From contig JAGHQL010000019.1 in assembly GCA_020080175.1 (NCBI GenBank), positions 62,001-126,000 on the forward strand: DNA of 64,000 bases. Direction: 5' to 3'. Numbering within the stretch: position 1 is the stretch's first letter; every line of letters begins with the position of its first letter. The stretch comes from Glutinoglossum americanum (lineage: Eukaryota; Ascomycota; Geoglossomycetes; Geoglossales; Geoglossaceae). Shown piece after piece: positions 45,405 through 56,525 of this stretch. Made by a program: the position numbers and the translations under genes. Under the pieces are notes generated by a model that was given only the letters and a program-made list of their open reading frames with translations, was not told the DNA's origin and searched no databases.

Positions 45405-47276
45405 ATGGAGTGCATGCGGGAAAATTTCAACAAAGGCGTCCTCTTGGACGGCCGTTTCCAGACTATCGCCCCACTCAACCACGGATCGTTTGGGATGGTC
45501 TTCATGGCGAAGGATATACAAACGGACGACATTGTCGCTGTCAAGTGCTTGACGAAGCCTACCTTGACAAGCTCATGTCCGGTCGCCGTGTCTACTGACG
45601 ACTCCACCGAAGAACTGGCCTGTCACGCACTTCTTGGCTCCCATCCGAACATTGTCAATCTGATCCATTCCTTTGAGACAGACTCTCATGTCTATCTAAT
45701 TCTGGAGTTTTGCTCTATGGGGGATCTCTATGAAGCCATTCGCCTCGGAAGAGGCCCTCTGGAAACCGAACATGTCCGGGACTTCATGTTTCAGCTTGTT
45801 GGTGCCGTTGAGTTTATCCACTCTAAGGAACTTTATCATCGGGATATCAAACCTGAAAATATCTTCCTCACTCAGTCTGGCACATTGAAGCTTGGGGATT
45901 TCGGACTTGCTACTTCAGAGGATTGGTCCTACGAATCGAACGTCGGAAGCGATCGATATATGGCTCCAGAACAGTACGATGCTACTAGCAACGGTTACTC
46001 TCCCGCTAAAGCAGATATTTGGGCTATCGGCATCTGCCTTCTCAACATTCTGTTCTCCCGCAACCCATTTGCTGTTCCGTCGGAGTCAGACCCCCTCTTC
46101 GCAGATTATGTTCGAGACAAGCAATCACTCTTTGATGTCTTCCCAACCATGTCTCAGGATACCTTTGAGGTTTTGGTTGCTGCCATGGCTCTCGATCCCG
46201 AGAAACGATCGCTCGCAGCCGTCCGTGATGCCCTCAACCGTGTCGTTAGCTTCACCACTGACGACGAATCACTGGACGAATTCTGTACGGAGGACCGAGA
46301 AGTTGTTCCCCCAAGTGCCAATCGGGAGCCTCTTCGCACCCCATCGATTCAGAGTCCTCAAATCGCTCAGGGCAGTTCATTTCCTTGGGCCCAGGCGCTA
46401 CAGTCCAGTCCACAATTGCAATTCCGTCAACTTACCACTGTTGCAGACGACGAAATATACACGGAGGATTTGTTCCCAGCCTCCGAGAAGAATAGCGATT
46501 GGTTCTCCGTCGCTGCACACACCCCATCTGTTGCATCAGTGTTGGACTCTGGACTGGGCTCATCATTCAAATCAATGGCAATCCGCAGACCTGCACGCCC
46601 TTCGGGCACCGCCCGCTCGGGTCCTGCCCGGGTGTCTGCATCTGTACCCATTCCTACGGCAAAACCTCAGTCTGCGATATCTTCTGTGTTTGGCAAGAAG
46701 AATGAGGTCGTATCCAAGAGCTGGAGCGACCTATGGGATGAGGATGAAGAGGAGGAAGCAGAGCGTGAACGTGAAGAAGCTTTACAAAAGAGACGTGAGC
46801 AGAATGCTAGAAGCTGGAGTCAGGAAAGCAATGGCGACGACTCTACTATCCGTCCACGCGGCCTCGTCGAAGTCAAAATCTACTCCATTGTAAATAATAG
46901 ATCATCGAGCCCTAAGACTGGTCGCACGGGCAACCCACGCACCTTTGGATTTGATGGTGTTAACGAGAATGACGGATTTTTCTTCGAAGATCACCACTCT
47001 CCGCGACATTCACCATCTCGCAAATCTCTATCTCGGAAGTCAATAATGGACAAATGGGCCGCGCTTGGCGACCGTCGGCGAGCCTATCACCCAAATAAGA
47101 ACAAACCCGAGAAGTCTGCGTCGGTCAAGCTCGGTCCAAAGAGAGATTCGGGATTGGGATTCACTGTTTATGATAGCGGCGTTTGGGAGAAACATGCTAA
47201 GCCTCGCATTCACAATGTCAGTGACGATGTCGAGGAACTTGAGTGGGTTGGAGGATGGCATGACCTCCACTTGTAG
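45405..47276 (+). CDS. Ran1/Ksp1-like serine/threonine protein kinase
   Basis: A single uninterrupted exon of 623 codons. Kinase domain (residues about 12-290): glycine loop LNHGSFGMVFMA, ATP Lys in IVAVKCL, catalytic HRDIKPENIFL, DFG in KLGDFGLATSED, and MAPEQYD in place of the usual APE context. HPNIVNLIHSFET and KADIWAIGICLLNIL are typical of the Ran1/Pat1, Ksp1, Sks1/Vhs1 group, which links nutrient signals to growth, filamentation or meiotic entry. The C-terminal half is Ser/Pro-rich with an acidic coiled stretch (DEDEEEEAEREREE), SRKSLSRKS phosphosite-like repeats and an aromatic end (EWVGGWHDLHL). Group membership is well supported; the ortholog is not determined. Confidence 0.88.
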   Translation: MECMRENFNKGVLLDGRFQTIAPLNHGSFGMVFMAKDIQTDDIVAVKCLTKPTLTSSCPVAVSTDDSTEELACHALLGSHPNIVNLIHSFETDSHVYLILEFCSMGDLYEAIRLGRGPLETEHVRDFMFQLVGAVEFIHSKELYHRDIKPENIFLTQSGTLKLGDFGLATSEDWSYESNVGSDRYMAPEQYDATSNGYSPAKADIWAIGICLLNILFSRNPFAVPSESDPLFADYVRDKQSLFDVFPTMSQDTFEVLVAAMALDPEKRSLAAVRDALNRVVSFTTDDESLDEFCTEDREVVPPSANREPLRTPSIQSPQIAQGSSFPWAQALQSSPQLQFRQLTTVADDEIYTEDLFPASEKNSDWFSVAAHTPSVASVLDSGLGSSFKSMAIRRPARPSGTARSGPARVSASVPIPTAKPQSAISSVFGKKNEVVSKSWSDLWDEDEEEEAEREREEALQKRREQNARSWSQESNGDDSTIRPRGLVEVKIYSIVNNRSSSPKTGRTGNPRTFGFDGVNENDGFFFEDHHSPRHSPSRKSLSRKSIMDKWAALGDRRRAYHPNKNKPEKSASVKLGPKRDSGLGFTVYDSGVWEKHAKPRIHNVSDDVEELEWVGGWHDLHL

Positions 47277-47562
47277 TCTAGATCTGTCTCATTTGGTCAA
47301 CCGTACCGATATTGACTCTGATGATGGAGAATTGGCTCACTTGTTTCTGTAGCTAGTTACTAGGTTTCCGATAGTAATCAACTGCAGGAAGATTTCCACT
47401 CATATTTTACTTTTGCCATTGTTTGTGATTCGCGTAACCAGTTACTTGACATCGAGAGCCGCAGAGCCTCACAAGTCTTGAGCCTGCGACCTATCTTTTG
47501 CCGACGAAGTCCGAAACTCGTAATAACTGTCCTTTCCTTGAACAAAAGCCACAATTGGGAAA

Positions 47563-48506
47563 ATGTCCTCTTCCATCCCCTTAACAATTGCTGAAACTAT
47601 TCAAACAGCCTCCGTAAATCGACAGCCTTCCCCCTTCACCTCCGCAGACGTCAAAATCGAAGCCCACGGACAACCATCAACATCCCCCCATGCGGCGTTA
47701 GAGGAAGAGGATAATGAGCGCGACGAAGAAGACGACGAAGAAGACGACGAAGAAGACATTCCCTATTCAATAATCAAACCGATAAGAAAAAAACCGGCGT
47801 TCCCTCCACTACCGGATCTAAGGTTCGAGCAGAGCTACCTGGCCAGTATTCGGGGAGCGAACAGTTGGAGACAGGTGGGGTATATTACCGTGAGAGACCA
47901 GGTAAAGATTTTCCCTTTTGTTCCCAGTAGCTTACGGGGATGCGGTTTGGCGATCGTGCAAGTCCAGACGCTAATATTGGATCTAACATGGAAAAAGGTC
48001 CTCCTCCCTCTCATCCAAGGCACGCTCTGGACGCTCGCGCTTGCGGGGTGGAGGCACTGGAATAAGAGTGCGAGTTCCAGCGGGAGGAGCGCGGGATGTG
48101 GGTTTTTTTTCCCCTTCTTCTCTGCTCTAACGCTCGTTTCTATTTCTGTGTGCATGGTTCATGGCTGACCTTCCTTCTCTAGCACGGCTGAGACGCTGGT
48201 GGTATCGCGTGAACCGCTGGAAGATTCCCGTAGATAGGGAACGGATTGAGGCAGAAAAGCTGGCAGATGATGTCAGGAATGTGAGTTCTTGAACTTCACA
48301 TAGGATGAGGTTTAGTCTGATTGAGGTAGTTTTACATGCAGTGAGGACGCTCCGGGTGTGGAGTGTGGGGAGGTGTGGGAAGGTGTGGTGTTGCTAAGTA
48401 TAAAACGTAACAATGGCGTTGATGGTTTGCTTTGTGGGAATAGGTCGGACTGGCCGTGGAAACTTTGAAGACTATGGGCTCTAGCCATGGTCACCCTGTA
48501 TATTGA
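47563..48506 (+). CDS. Atg43/DUF1770-like protein (possible mitophagy receptor)
   Basis: DUF1770 is the family of S. pombe Atg43, a mitochondrial outer-membrane mitophagy receptor. Exon 1 starts MSSSIPLTIAETIQTASVN. It has a very acidic block (DEEDDEEDDEEDIPYSIIKP) and the core LPDLRFEQSYLASIRGANSW followed by ITVRDQ. A gtaaag intron joins VLLPLIQGTLWTLALAGWRHWN, a hydrophobic segment. A donor gtgggt (about 48097) to an acceptor at about 48182 gives LRRWWYRVNRWKIPVDRERIE, and a further intron leads to VGLAVETLKTMGSSHG, with stop TGA 48504-48506. The FEQSYL…GWRxWN pattern is the family signature. A function in mitophagy is by analogy only. Confidence 0.75.
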
Positions 48507-48859
48507 TGGCAGAACCTCTAGCTAAGTTACGTTCACTTTTGTATTTGAAGTTAAGTACAGTCGTGATCGTGACACCTTCAATTGGGCCATGTCCGTAAAT
48601 GAGTTTCATGTAGAGGATATTACACATAGCCTCCACATCAAGTTGTTCAGAAAAAGAGAAAGCCAATCTAATACCAGGACCTGCCGTAGAGAACCAGTAA
48701 CCATTCATCTCAAGTGGAGATATTAACATAATGCCACATCATGTCAGATGAGGACCCCACCCAAGAATAACTCTTGTTCCACAAAGGAGCGTAAGCTGTC
48801 ATGACTAAAGAGCCCAACACATACTATCATTGCAACGATTGGTCACCCACCCCTTAAGA
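48507..48859. other. Convergent intergenic region
   Basis: 353 bases between the 3' ends of the Atg43-like gene(+) and the DDT/WHIM gene(-). A minus-strand frame of 82 codons has no recognisable domain. Confidence 0.45.
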
Positions 48860-51120
48860 CTATACAACTGCTGACGTATCTTCCGGACTAGCCGGCAGGA
48901 GCGCAGCAGGTTGTTCCCTTTTCTTAATATCTGCATTCGAAATGAGAAACACAGGAGTGGGTTCCTTCCCGGTGACCTGCTGGGTGGCGGGTGTGACAGT
49001 AATCGAGTCGGACATTTCTTCCTCCGGAGGCGAGTTTCGGCCCTCAGTCACAGAAACTCTCTTCTCTGCACTGGGCAGCAACTGGCTCTTCGCATCAGAT
49101 ATGGTTCCATTAGATAGCCTCGGTTCGTTTCCGGAGAGGCGTCCGTATCTCAACGAGACGACCAGGCTCTTGCTCTTTCGCGCCCCGATACCGTCAGCAC
49201 CCTCCATATCAGTATCTTCATCGCTGATCTCGTTGTCACCTTCGCTAGCGATATCAATCTCATCATCGTCAGCGCCGTACTCGTCCGATCCGCTAGAGGT
49301 TGCTTCCTCCTCATCATCCATTTCATCGACGGAGTTATAACCAGCGATATGATCGCCGCCCTTGGTCCAGCCGTTAACCTCTTTCCTCAGACCAGAGCGC
49401 CTTGGCCTCCCAGCTGCTATCGTTTCCACCTGCTCGTCCCCACTAGCAGAGCCATCCGCTGTACCGAAGGCTGGCGTTGTCCTCCCTGTATTATGGCCGC
49501 TCAAAATAGTCTCTCCATAGACGCCTCCAACACGAGATCGAACTTGCCGACCACTAGCGGTGAATGTAGGTCCAGGCTCAGCAGGAGTAGATAACCCAGA
49601 ATGCCGAGTCGACCGGCGCGTTGTGGGGCCTTCGGATCCATCCTCATCGTCAGTAGAGTATGTATACTTAATTCTCTTTCCACGGGTGCGCCCTTCGTAA
49701 AGGCCGGGGTCGATCTTGGTGAACATGGCTTTGCGCGCATTGCGGTATTCTCGACGTTTACGTTTCTGTGCTCTCCATTAGCCACCGTGGCCATGTCGGA
49801 GCGTCCCGCTTTCTGATGCTTTACCTCTTCAGTGGCCTCAAATCGAGGAATCGCCAATGTGATCTTCTCGCTCAACCTCCTGGCAGCTTGGCTCCCGTCT
49901 CCTGCCAACTGTTGTGCAACCGCTTTAAGCTCCTCGATACTACCAGCAACGCTCCACCATGTGTTATGCTTCAACGCAGGGTTGCTCTCTCGGTAAAGCC
50001 GAAAGTATGTATCATCTCTACCCTCGATAAGCCAATACCGCCTCTTGTCCCCATCCCTGCCCCACGACTGTACGGAGAGAGGCTGGTTAAGGTCATCGTC
50101 ATGTCGAGCTTGTTTGTATGATTCTTTCAGGAGTGCTTGAACGGCCTCAGAAGATGAGAGGGACCAGAGTATCAAGGTTTTAAGGAGGGTGAGCTACGAT
50201 AGGTTCAGTTAATCTGAGTAACACTCAAGTCAAGATCCGCGGTTATCCACATACCCTCTCAGTTGGGCTCATACTGGCGAACGTCTTCCCTCCTGATAGA
50301 GGGTTGGCGCCATTCCAGGCACTCGGCCATTGATTTGTGTGGGTTTGAAGAGCTTCCTCAAGGGCGCGTTGATAGTGCCCGCGCCTTTGAGATAAGACGA
50401 TATGTTAGTAACAGCCTCTTTAAGCTAAAATAGAAATTATCTTTATACTGTGATAGCCTTCCCTTCTGGCGGCTATATAATTGATGTGATTATGAGGTGC
50501 GACTCACTCGACATATTTCTTTCGATTCAACACCAAGCCCACCAACGCACATAACAGACTCTCTACTTCCTCTGCTGGCACAGAATCCACCACACCACGT
50601 TCGATATCCTGAGGACCATAGTTTGGTAAGGATTTGGGAAACACGTCGCTGAAGCGCGAACGAAACATGACAATAAACTACATCTGTTAGCGTTGCAGAA
50701 AAATCACGCGTAACGTAACCAAAAAAAGAATATATAGACGTGATAACAACGGAGGAGACCTACAGCGATGTCCGGATTATCAGCTAAAACGTACTCGTGG
50801 GGAGGTTCTACTATTCGAGGCCGTTTCTTCTGGGCTGGCGAATTACCAGTAGTGGTAGCGGGAGTGCAGACACTCTGTTTTGTTCGATCATTTTTTGACA
50901 GTGGAAGGACTATTTCATCATCCGTAGATGGCGGAGATGAGAGCGGGGAGGATTCAGAGCTCGACATCGCAATCTCCTCGTGGCTGGCGCCGGTTGTGAA
51001 TTTTAGAGAGGTGGAGGTGACGATTGATCTACGCGGTGTGCAATCTACGGCTGTGCAGGAGTGCGACCCCAACGAACTTTGAGCAGGAGGGGTTGGTAAG
51101 CGCTCTAGGGTAGGGCTCAT
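48860..51120 (-). CDS. DDT/WHIM-domain chromatin-remodelling protein
   Basis: DDT plus WHIM modules link ISWI-type remodellers to linker DNA. Start is taken at ATG 51118-51120 (MSPTLERLPTPPAQ). The first exon ends PPHEYVLADNPDIA before a gtaggt donor. The next exons encode the DDT part (MFRSRFSDVFPKSLPNYG, ESLLCALVGLVLNRKKYVE) and a WHIM1-like MSPTERLTLLKTLILWSLS. WHIM2 follows: SVQSWGRDGDKRRYWLIEG, then TYFRLYRESNPALKHNTWW. The last third is disordered with acidic patches (DEMDDEEEA, DEYGADDDEID) and ends PASPEDTSAVV. It fits fungal DDT proteins that might be Rsf1- or Ioc-like partners; the specific complex cannot be inferred. The frame is open upstream of the chosen ATG into a Cys-rich stretch. 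Confidence 0.8.
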
Positions 51121-51143
51121 TTTGCAATCAACATCATCGCAGA

Positions 51144-51405
51144 TCATTGGAAACCTTCCAGAGGAACAGTGAACGCATATCCATATAATCCATTTGAGTA
51201 GTTGAATTTCGACTTTCGGCCCGATGAATTGGCAGTCGCAGGCCCATATCTCACACGCTTCGCCATACCAACATCAACTCTCCCGAATACCTACTCACGC
51301 AGGAGAAACACCGCAACGAATGCGCCTTCTGATCGGTAATTTCTAGTCCGCAGACTTCGCATCTGAAAATAGACGGGTACTCGGGAGGGACTTTCTCGTG
51401 AAAGT
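51144..51405 (-). CDS. Possible small zinc-binding gene (tentative)
   Basis: Directly upstream of the DDT gene, a stretch at 51405-51299 reads FHEKVPPEYPSIF, then CEVCGLEITDQKAHSLRCFSC (two Cys pairs spaced CX2C-X13-CX2C), and ends at a perfect gtgagt donor. After it, an ATG at 51264-51266 opens a 40-codon frame (MAKRVRYGPATANSSGRKSK…) ending TVPLEGFQ at TGA 51144-51146. The two may be exons of one short gene or unrelated. A second frame through the same DNA, in phase with the DDT protein, is also Cys-rich. I do not recognise the family, and no first exon was identified. Confidence 0.3.
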
Positions 51406-52145
51406 CTTTGCCCAGTAACAGAAATGAAGTTCAGCGCAACGACGAACAAAAAGACCGCGAAATTTTCAAACTTTGACTGAGATTCGGTGTATCAGAGTGG
51501 GTTTTCAAAGAAATATCAAGACACGCTATGCGGCAAAGTAGGCAAACAGCAACCAAGTTTGTGGTTTTGTTATGCAGATCCAACCCAATACTGAACTCTC
51601 GATGATGCGAAAGGCCGTCCACGACCGGAAGAGTTGAGAACCTTTCGTTATGACGGGTGAAGCCGACCGTACATCTCTCTGTGCACCAAATGAACGTTAG
51701 TAGTGAGAGCCACCAACACACTAGAGCCCATAAAACCTCGACCGCAAGCTAAGCTACGGATTCAGAGAGATTCGTAAAACCTAAGATGTATTTGATGGTT
51801 CTGCTGGTGCGCCATGATATTTGAAAAGGCGATCTAGGCAAGGAAGATTGGAGGTTGGATGTTCGGCGGGGATTAAAACGCGTTGCATACCGGCACGTGA
51901 TGCTATAGAAGAAGCCTCTGAGTAGTTTACATTTTCATATGATTAAAAGAGAGAGATAGAGGTTCTAACACATTTGGCCGCAAATAGCGACATAAATTAC
52001 TAAATTTGGACTTGCGATGTTTTAGGAACAGGACTGTGGTTTTTGTTAGGGTAAACCCTTTCAGCCTCCACACTTGATCAATCGGTAAACCCAATGCTTC
52101 AGAATCTGAGGGCGAGCTAGCGATCACTCATCACAACACTCCAAA
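51406..52145. promoter_or_regulatory. Promoter region of RPL2 (uL2)
   Basis: 740 bases upstream of the uL2 start. A minus-strand frame of 96 codons (51431-51721) lacks family features. No specific site identified. Confidence 0.4.
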
Positions 52146-53129
52146 ATGGGGAGAGTTATCCGTAACCAGAGGAAAGGAAGAGGGTCAATCTTCAGTACGG
52201 TCTCTCCTCCACAAGAAGCTTACATACGGGTCATTTGTTGAAATAACTGTATGAAAAATGAGAGGGCCTTACTGACATCTAAAACCTTCTAACAGCGGCC
52301 CATACGAGACTCAACAAAGCACCTGCTGCCTTCCGCATGCTTGACTATTCCGAACGCCATGGCTATATTCGCGGTGTCGTTAAGGAAATCATCCACGACC
52401 CTGGCCGTGGTGCACCCCTCGCCCAAGTAGTCTTCCGCGACCCCTACAGATTCAAGCTCACCACCGAAACTTTCATCGCGAACGAGGGGATGTACACTGG
52501 CCAATTCATCTACGCTGGCAAGAACGCTACCCTAACCGTCGGCAACGTCCTTCCTCTAGGCTCTGTCCCTGAGGGTACCGTGGTAACCAACGTTGAGGAG
52601 AAAGCTGGTGATCGAGGCACCCTTGGGAGAACTTCAGGCAACTATGTCACAGTCATCGGACACAACCCCGATGAAGGCAAGACGAGAGTCAAGCTCCCCA
52701 GTGGAGCGAAGAAGGTCATCCCAAGTTCGGCCAGAGGAATGATTGGCATTGTTGCTGGTGGTGGCAGAACCGACAAGCCCTTACTCAGTGCGTCTTCCCG
52801 AACCAACACGACATATGAGAGTGCGCCCTCTACTGACGCCTAACCACAGAGGCATCTCGCGCAAAGCATAAGTATGCCGTCAAGCGCAATTCATGGCCTA
52901 AGACCCGTGGTGTTGCCATGAACCCCGTCGACCATGTACGCTTCCATTTAAACTCTCCATAAAAACTTACACTAACATTCTTTCCCTCTAGCCCCACGGT
53001 GGTGGTAACCACCAGCACATCGGCAAAGCCTCCACCATCTCACGATACGCCGCCCAGGGTCAAAAAGCCGGTCTCATCGCCGCCCGGAGAACCGGTCTGC
53101 TACGTGGTACCCAGAAGGTCAAGGACTAG
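52146..53129 (+). CDS. RPL2: 60S ribosomal protein uL2 (fungal L2, vertebrate L8)
   Basis: Core 60S protein next to the peptidyl-transferase centre. Exon 1 (52146-52194) is [17 protein letters not shown] gtacgg…ctaacag intron leads to [12 protein letters not shown]-like sequence (read [17 protein letters not shown]) and the long exon with [47 protein letters not shown] and [16 protein letters not shown]. Further exons encode [17 protein letters not shown] with [11 protein letters not shown], then [19 protein letters not shown], which includes the conserved His loop ([14 protein letters not shown]), ending [12 protein letters not shown] at TAG 53127-53129. The His loop is split by an intron between DH and PHGGG. 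Complete and canonical. Confidence 0.97.
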
Positions 53130-54161
53130 AGGGAAGAGTGACGCACATGGAAATCGGAGGAGTTCTCTTTTTTTTTCCTCAGGAAAACGGGGCATTGCAT
53201 ATTCTCAAAGATGTTACTACATCTCTTTCCCTTTCTATTTCCTTACGCGGGATATAGATCCGCTAGGGAAGAGAGAAGGGCAACAAACCAAATATCCCTT
53301 GTACCTTTTGCAACCCTGCTCGCCTTTCCACTATGCCACTATGCCACTATATCTAAAGGGAACAATCGATCAAGTCTTCCCCCCCCCCCCAACGGTGAAA
53401 TTTCACAAAATCACTAGCCCCAGATAGAAAAACCCACAACAGCGCTCAAGATAGACAAGCCCTACCCCGCTCAGAGATCCTAATCCGAAAAAAAGAAAAC
53501 AACGGGAGGAGTCATTGGACATTTTGTTTCCCCCTTCGGGAAGACGGAGCGCTGCATATTCTTAAAGGAGATCCACTAACACGGCTGACTCCAGCCCTAT
53601 CTGCCCTCACCCAAGAACCTGAACTGTCGTGAAAGACAGAAATTCCGCAAACCAATCCATAAAACCAATATCCCGTGTACATACACACATACCCTCCGCG
53701 CCTCCCTACCTACGAAAGGGAGGGACAATCAACAAATCGATAGCGCATCGTCACACCACCCCCTCGACGATAAAAACCACCGGAAGAATACTTGTAGAGA
53801 GAAAGGGTACTTTTTTTTTAGCTTATACACATTATTTAATCTATATATCTACACACCGCACACACCCCTTCTCCATCAAGAAAGAGAAAAGAAGAGGGAT
53901 GCCGAATAACCACCGCCCGCCCACCCCGTTCCGCTCGGTAAAGCAAAGCAAAGCATAGCAAAAAGCGCAAAACGAATGAATGCCGACCCGGGAACCCCCC
54001 CGCCGCGTAATGATGATGATGATGATGATGATAGTGGCGCAACCCGGTAATCATGCCCTCCACCAGAAGGGGAAAGGGAAAAAACGAAACCCGCCCCCCC
54101 CCCCCCCCCCCCCTTCTTTTTTTTTTTTTTTAAAAAAAAATTTTTTAAAAAAAAAAAAAAA

Positions 54162-54197
<36 letters not shown>

Positions 54198-54710
54198 GAG
54201 GAATAAAANNNNNNNNNNGGGCAACCCCGCAAACCTCCCCCCCCCCAAAAGGGGGAAGGGAAAAAAAAAAACCCCCCCCCCCCCCCCCCCCCCGGTTTTA
54301 TTTTGTTTAGTGTCCAAGCATCTTGTTACATACAGATAAAAGGGGAAGGGGGGTAGGGAGAGGGAGGTAGGGTGCTATGTAAAAGAAGAAGGAGAGAAGC
54401 GCTTATAGACGAGAGGGGTCTGGTTTTGTTTTTTTGGCGGTGAAGGGAAGACGGAGCGTCCTGGCTACCCCCCTACGGAGGGTTTGTTTAAAAACGTGTC
54501 CCGCGGAAACCGCGGATGAGAGTCTGGTGTATGTGGTGTAGAAGGGGAATAGAGAGTATTCCCTTCTAGACCGAACCGAATGCGTAGAAGTGTTTCCGGG
54601 AGTAAAAAAGCGTCCTCGGTCGAGGAGAGGAGCATTTTATTTTATTTTCTTTTTCCTTTTTGGAATAAAAGGTTTGTGTATGTATGTATGTATGTATGTG
54701 GGACGTATTG
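53130..54710. repeat. Low-complexity intergenic zone with an assembly gap
   Basis: Between uL2(+) and Erf4(-). It has a CCACTATG triple repeat (about 53326-53348), a C-run at 53380-53390, an ATG trinucleotide run at 54008-54031 and a TATG run at 54677-54698. From 54091 to 54295 the sequence is nearly pure homopolymer blocks (C, T, A, T, A, G, then C) around ten Ns at 54209-54218. This looks like an assembly or consensus artefact, not biology. No gene is supported. Confidence 0.75.
54209..54218. other. Assembly gap (10 N)
   Basis: Ten unresolved bases flanked by long G and C homopolymers on the left and right. The round length suggests a scaffolding placeholder of unknown true size. Confidence 0.97.
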
Positions 54711-56525
54711 TTATCGCCCAGTCGAAGCGGCAAGATCACCGGGCTGCGGTTGCTCTTCCTGCTCTCCGTTCACGGTCAGGGCTGGGATGGCGGGGTGGGT
54801 GTCTCGCATGGCCGTTACGGGTCGCGAGTTTGGAAAGTCCGGCTCATCCGTGCCGATGTGTGGGTCTGGGATTTGGATGTCTAGCTGTAACGTCACGAAG
54901 GGCGACGATTAGTCAGGCCCGTCTAGAAGATGTGCTGAGGGAGGTGAGGAAAGGAAAGGGAAGGAAACCCACGCTCATGTACCCCGTCCTCCTCAATTCC
55001 ACAACCTTAACGCCCTCCATCTTCCCCTCCTTCTCGTTCCACTCCCTAACCCACTCCTCCAACGCCCTCAGCCTCCTCTTCGCCACCGTCGCCCCAACGT
55101 CGTCCCAAACCCACAACGTCAGAACCCCCATCACGGCATCCACCCAATTCCACAGACTCCATGGATCGAATGCGCGCGTCAGCTCGTCGTTGAGCCGCTG
55201 GATCAGGAGCCGAAATTCTTCTTCGGGCAGGTAAGGATCTAGGATCTCCGGGTAGAGGTTCGAGAAAGTGGGCGCGAGGTCGCCGGCGGGCAACCAGTCA
55301 CGCCGGATGCGGATTATGCGAGTAGAGGTGGCTTCGGGGGAGTTGAGGGGGACGTGGGTGTTGATGTGGGGGAAGCACGGGTGGGAGGGTCCCCAGCCGT
55401 AGTCGTCTAGTTCTTCTTGGGAAACACCGTTGTCGTTTGTCGGGCCCTGGGGTTGCTGGCTGCTCGCGCCGGTAGGCTGCACGCTGGGGAAGTGTTGGAA
55501 GGAGGATTGTAAGCGGGGTGAGTCGCGGGGTATGCCGACGCGGGAACTGGGAGGTACGCCAACGTCTCCGCGCTCGAGATCGGTGTTTATGGTCGGAGTG
55601 GCCACTCGAGGTATTGGTGGTTGTATTTCTGTGTCTGCTTGTCGTAATGACTGTTGGACCCGCCGCGCGTGGTCAGCGCTCTGCCTCCTCCTCTCCTGCT
55701 CCTTCGCCTCAAGATCAACATTTTCGCTGTTCTCCTTATGCGCGACCGCGTCTACACCATCCCCATCTGCGTTCTCGCCCATTGCTATTATCTCTAAGCC
55801 AAAAGTGTCTCTTTTCCCTGGTTGCGTACCCCTCTCGTGCTCGATAACGGCTCTCTCCTCGGGAGTCAATTGCCAGACCGGTCTCTTTCCCTTTACGTCT
55901 CTGAGCGTGCGTGGTGGAGAGCTATGAACCGTTACTACGTCTCCCACAATGTCACGGTGTTGCCAGCCTGTTGTGCTATCCGCCCGACTCCGCTGCTGTT
56001 GCTGTTGCTGCTGCTGCTGCTTTGGCTGGCTGAAGTCTCGCGGCAAGTAGTTTACCGGGTTCCACAGCCGAGCCGCGCTCTGTTGACGACGGATGGAGTT
56101 CCACGGGAGTGCAGTGTCCTTACTGTAGGCAGATTCAGCCGCGCGATAGTAGTTGGTGGCCGACGAAAGTTGCGGGTTGTGTTGCTGCGACAGGTGCACA
56201 GGAAGGCGCGCTGAATTGTCGCTGGTGTTTGGCGCTTTAGACGTGGACGATGATGTAGTGGCTTGATGGCGGGTGGAGAGAGTAGCCGTTGTGGTGACGG
56301 CTGCTGTGGTGGAGGTATCGAGAACGGGTCGGTGATGCGTGGAGAACGAAGAACCAGCGTTGATAGGGGATGAAGTTGGAGTTGGTCTTCCAGATGCACG
56401 GTAACGAGGTGCGCGGTCTTGGCGGCAGCGGCCTGCGGAGACGCGAATCCTCCTCTCTCTCTTCCCTCTTCAACTTCTTCTTTTCCTTCTCTGCTGGGTC
56501 TTGATCGAGAGCCACCGCAAGACAT
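54711..56525 (-). CDS. ERF4: Erf4-family palmitoyltransferase subunit (5' end tentative)
   Basis: Erf4 (GOLGA7/GCP16 family) partners the DHHC enzyme Erf2 to palmitoylate Ras at ER or Golgi membranes. The conserved domain is clear: TRIIRIRRDWLPAGDLAPTF, SNLYPEILDPYLPEEEFRLL, NDELTRAFDPWSLWNWVDAV and LTLWVWDDVGATVAKRRL. An intron with a gtgggt donor after GYMS (about 54973) and acceptor ttacag (about 54885) leads to LDIQIPDPHIGTDEPDFPNS and the stop. The N-terminal half is disordered with a polyglutamine tract of nine Gln (about 55995-56025). The frame stays open upstream to about 56480 without an ATG. The first ATG of the likely leader exon (56525, MSC) can be joined by an 83-nt gtggct…ccgcag intron, which fits the phase but has weak signals. 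Confidence 0.82.

Noticed and set aside
51121-51265. Cys-rich N-terminal extension of the DDT/WHIM protein
   Set aside because: The frame is open upstream of the chosen ATG, but it has no upstream start of its own; orthologous proteins as I know them begin near MSPTLE. Kept only as a finding about the overlapping mini-gene.
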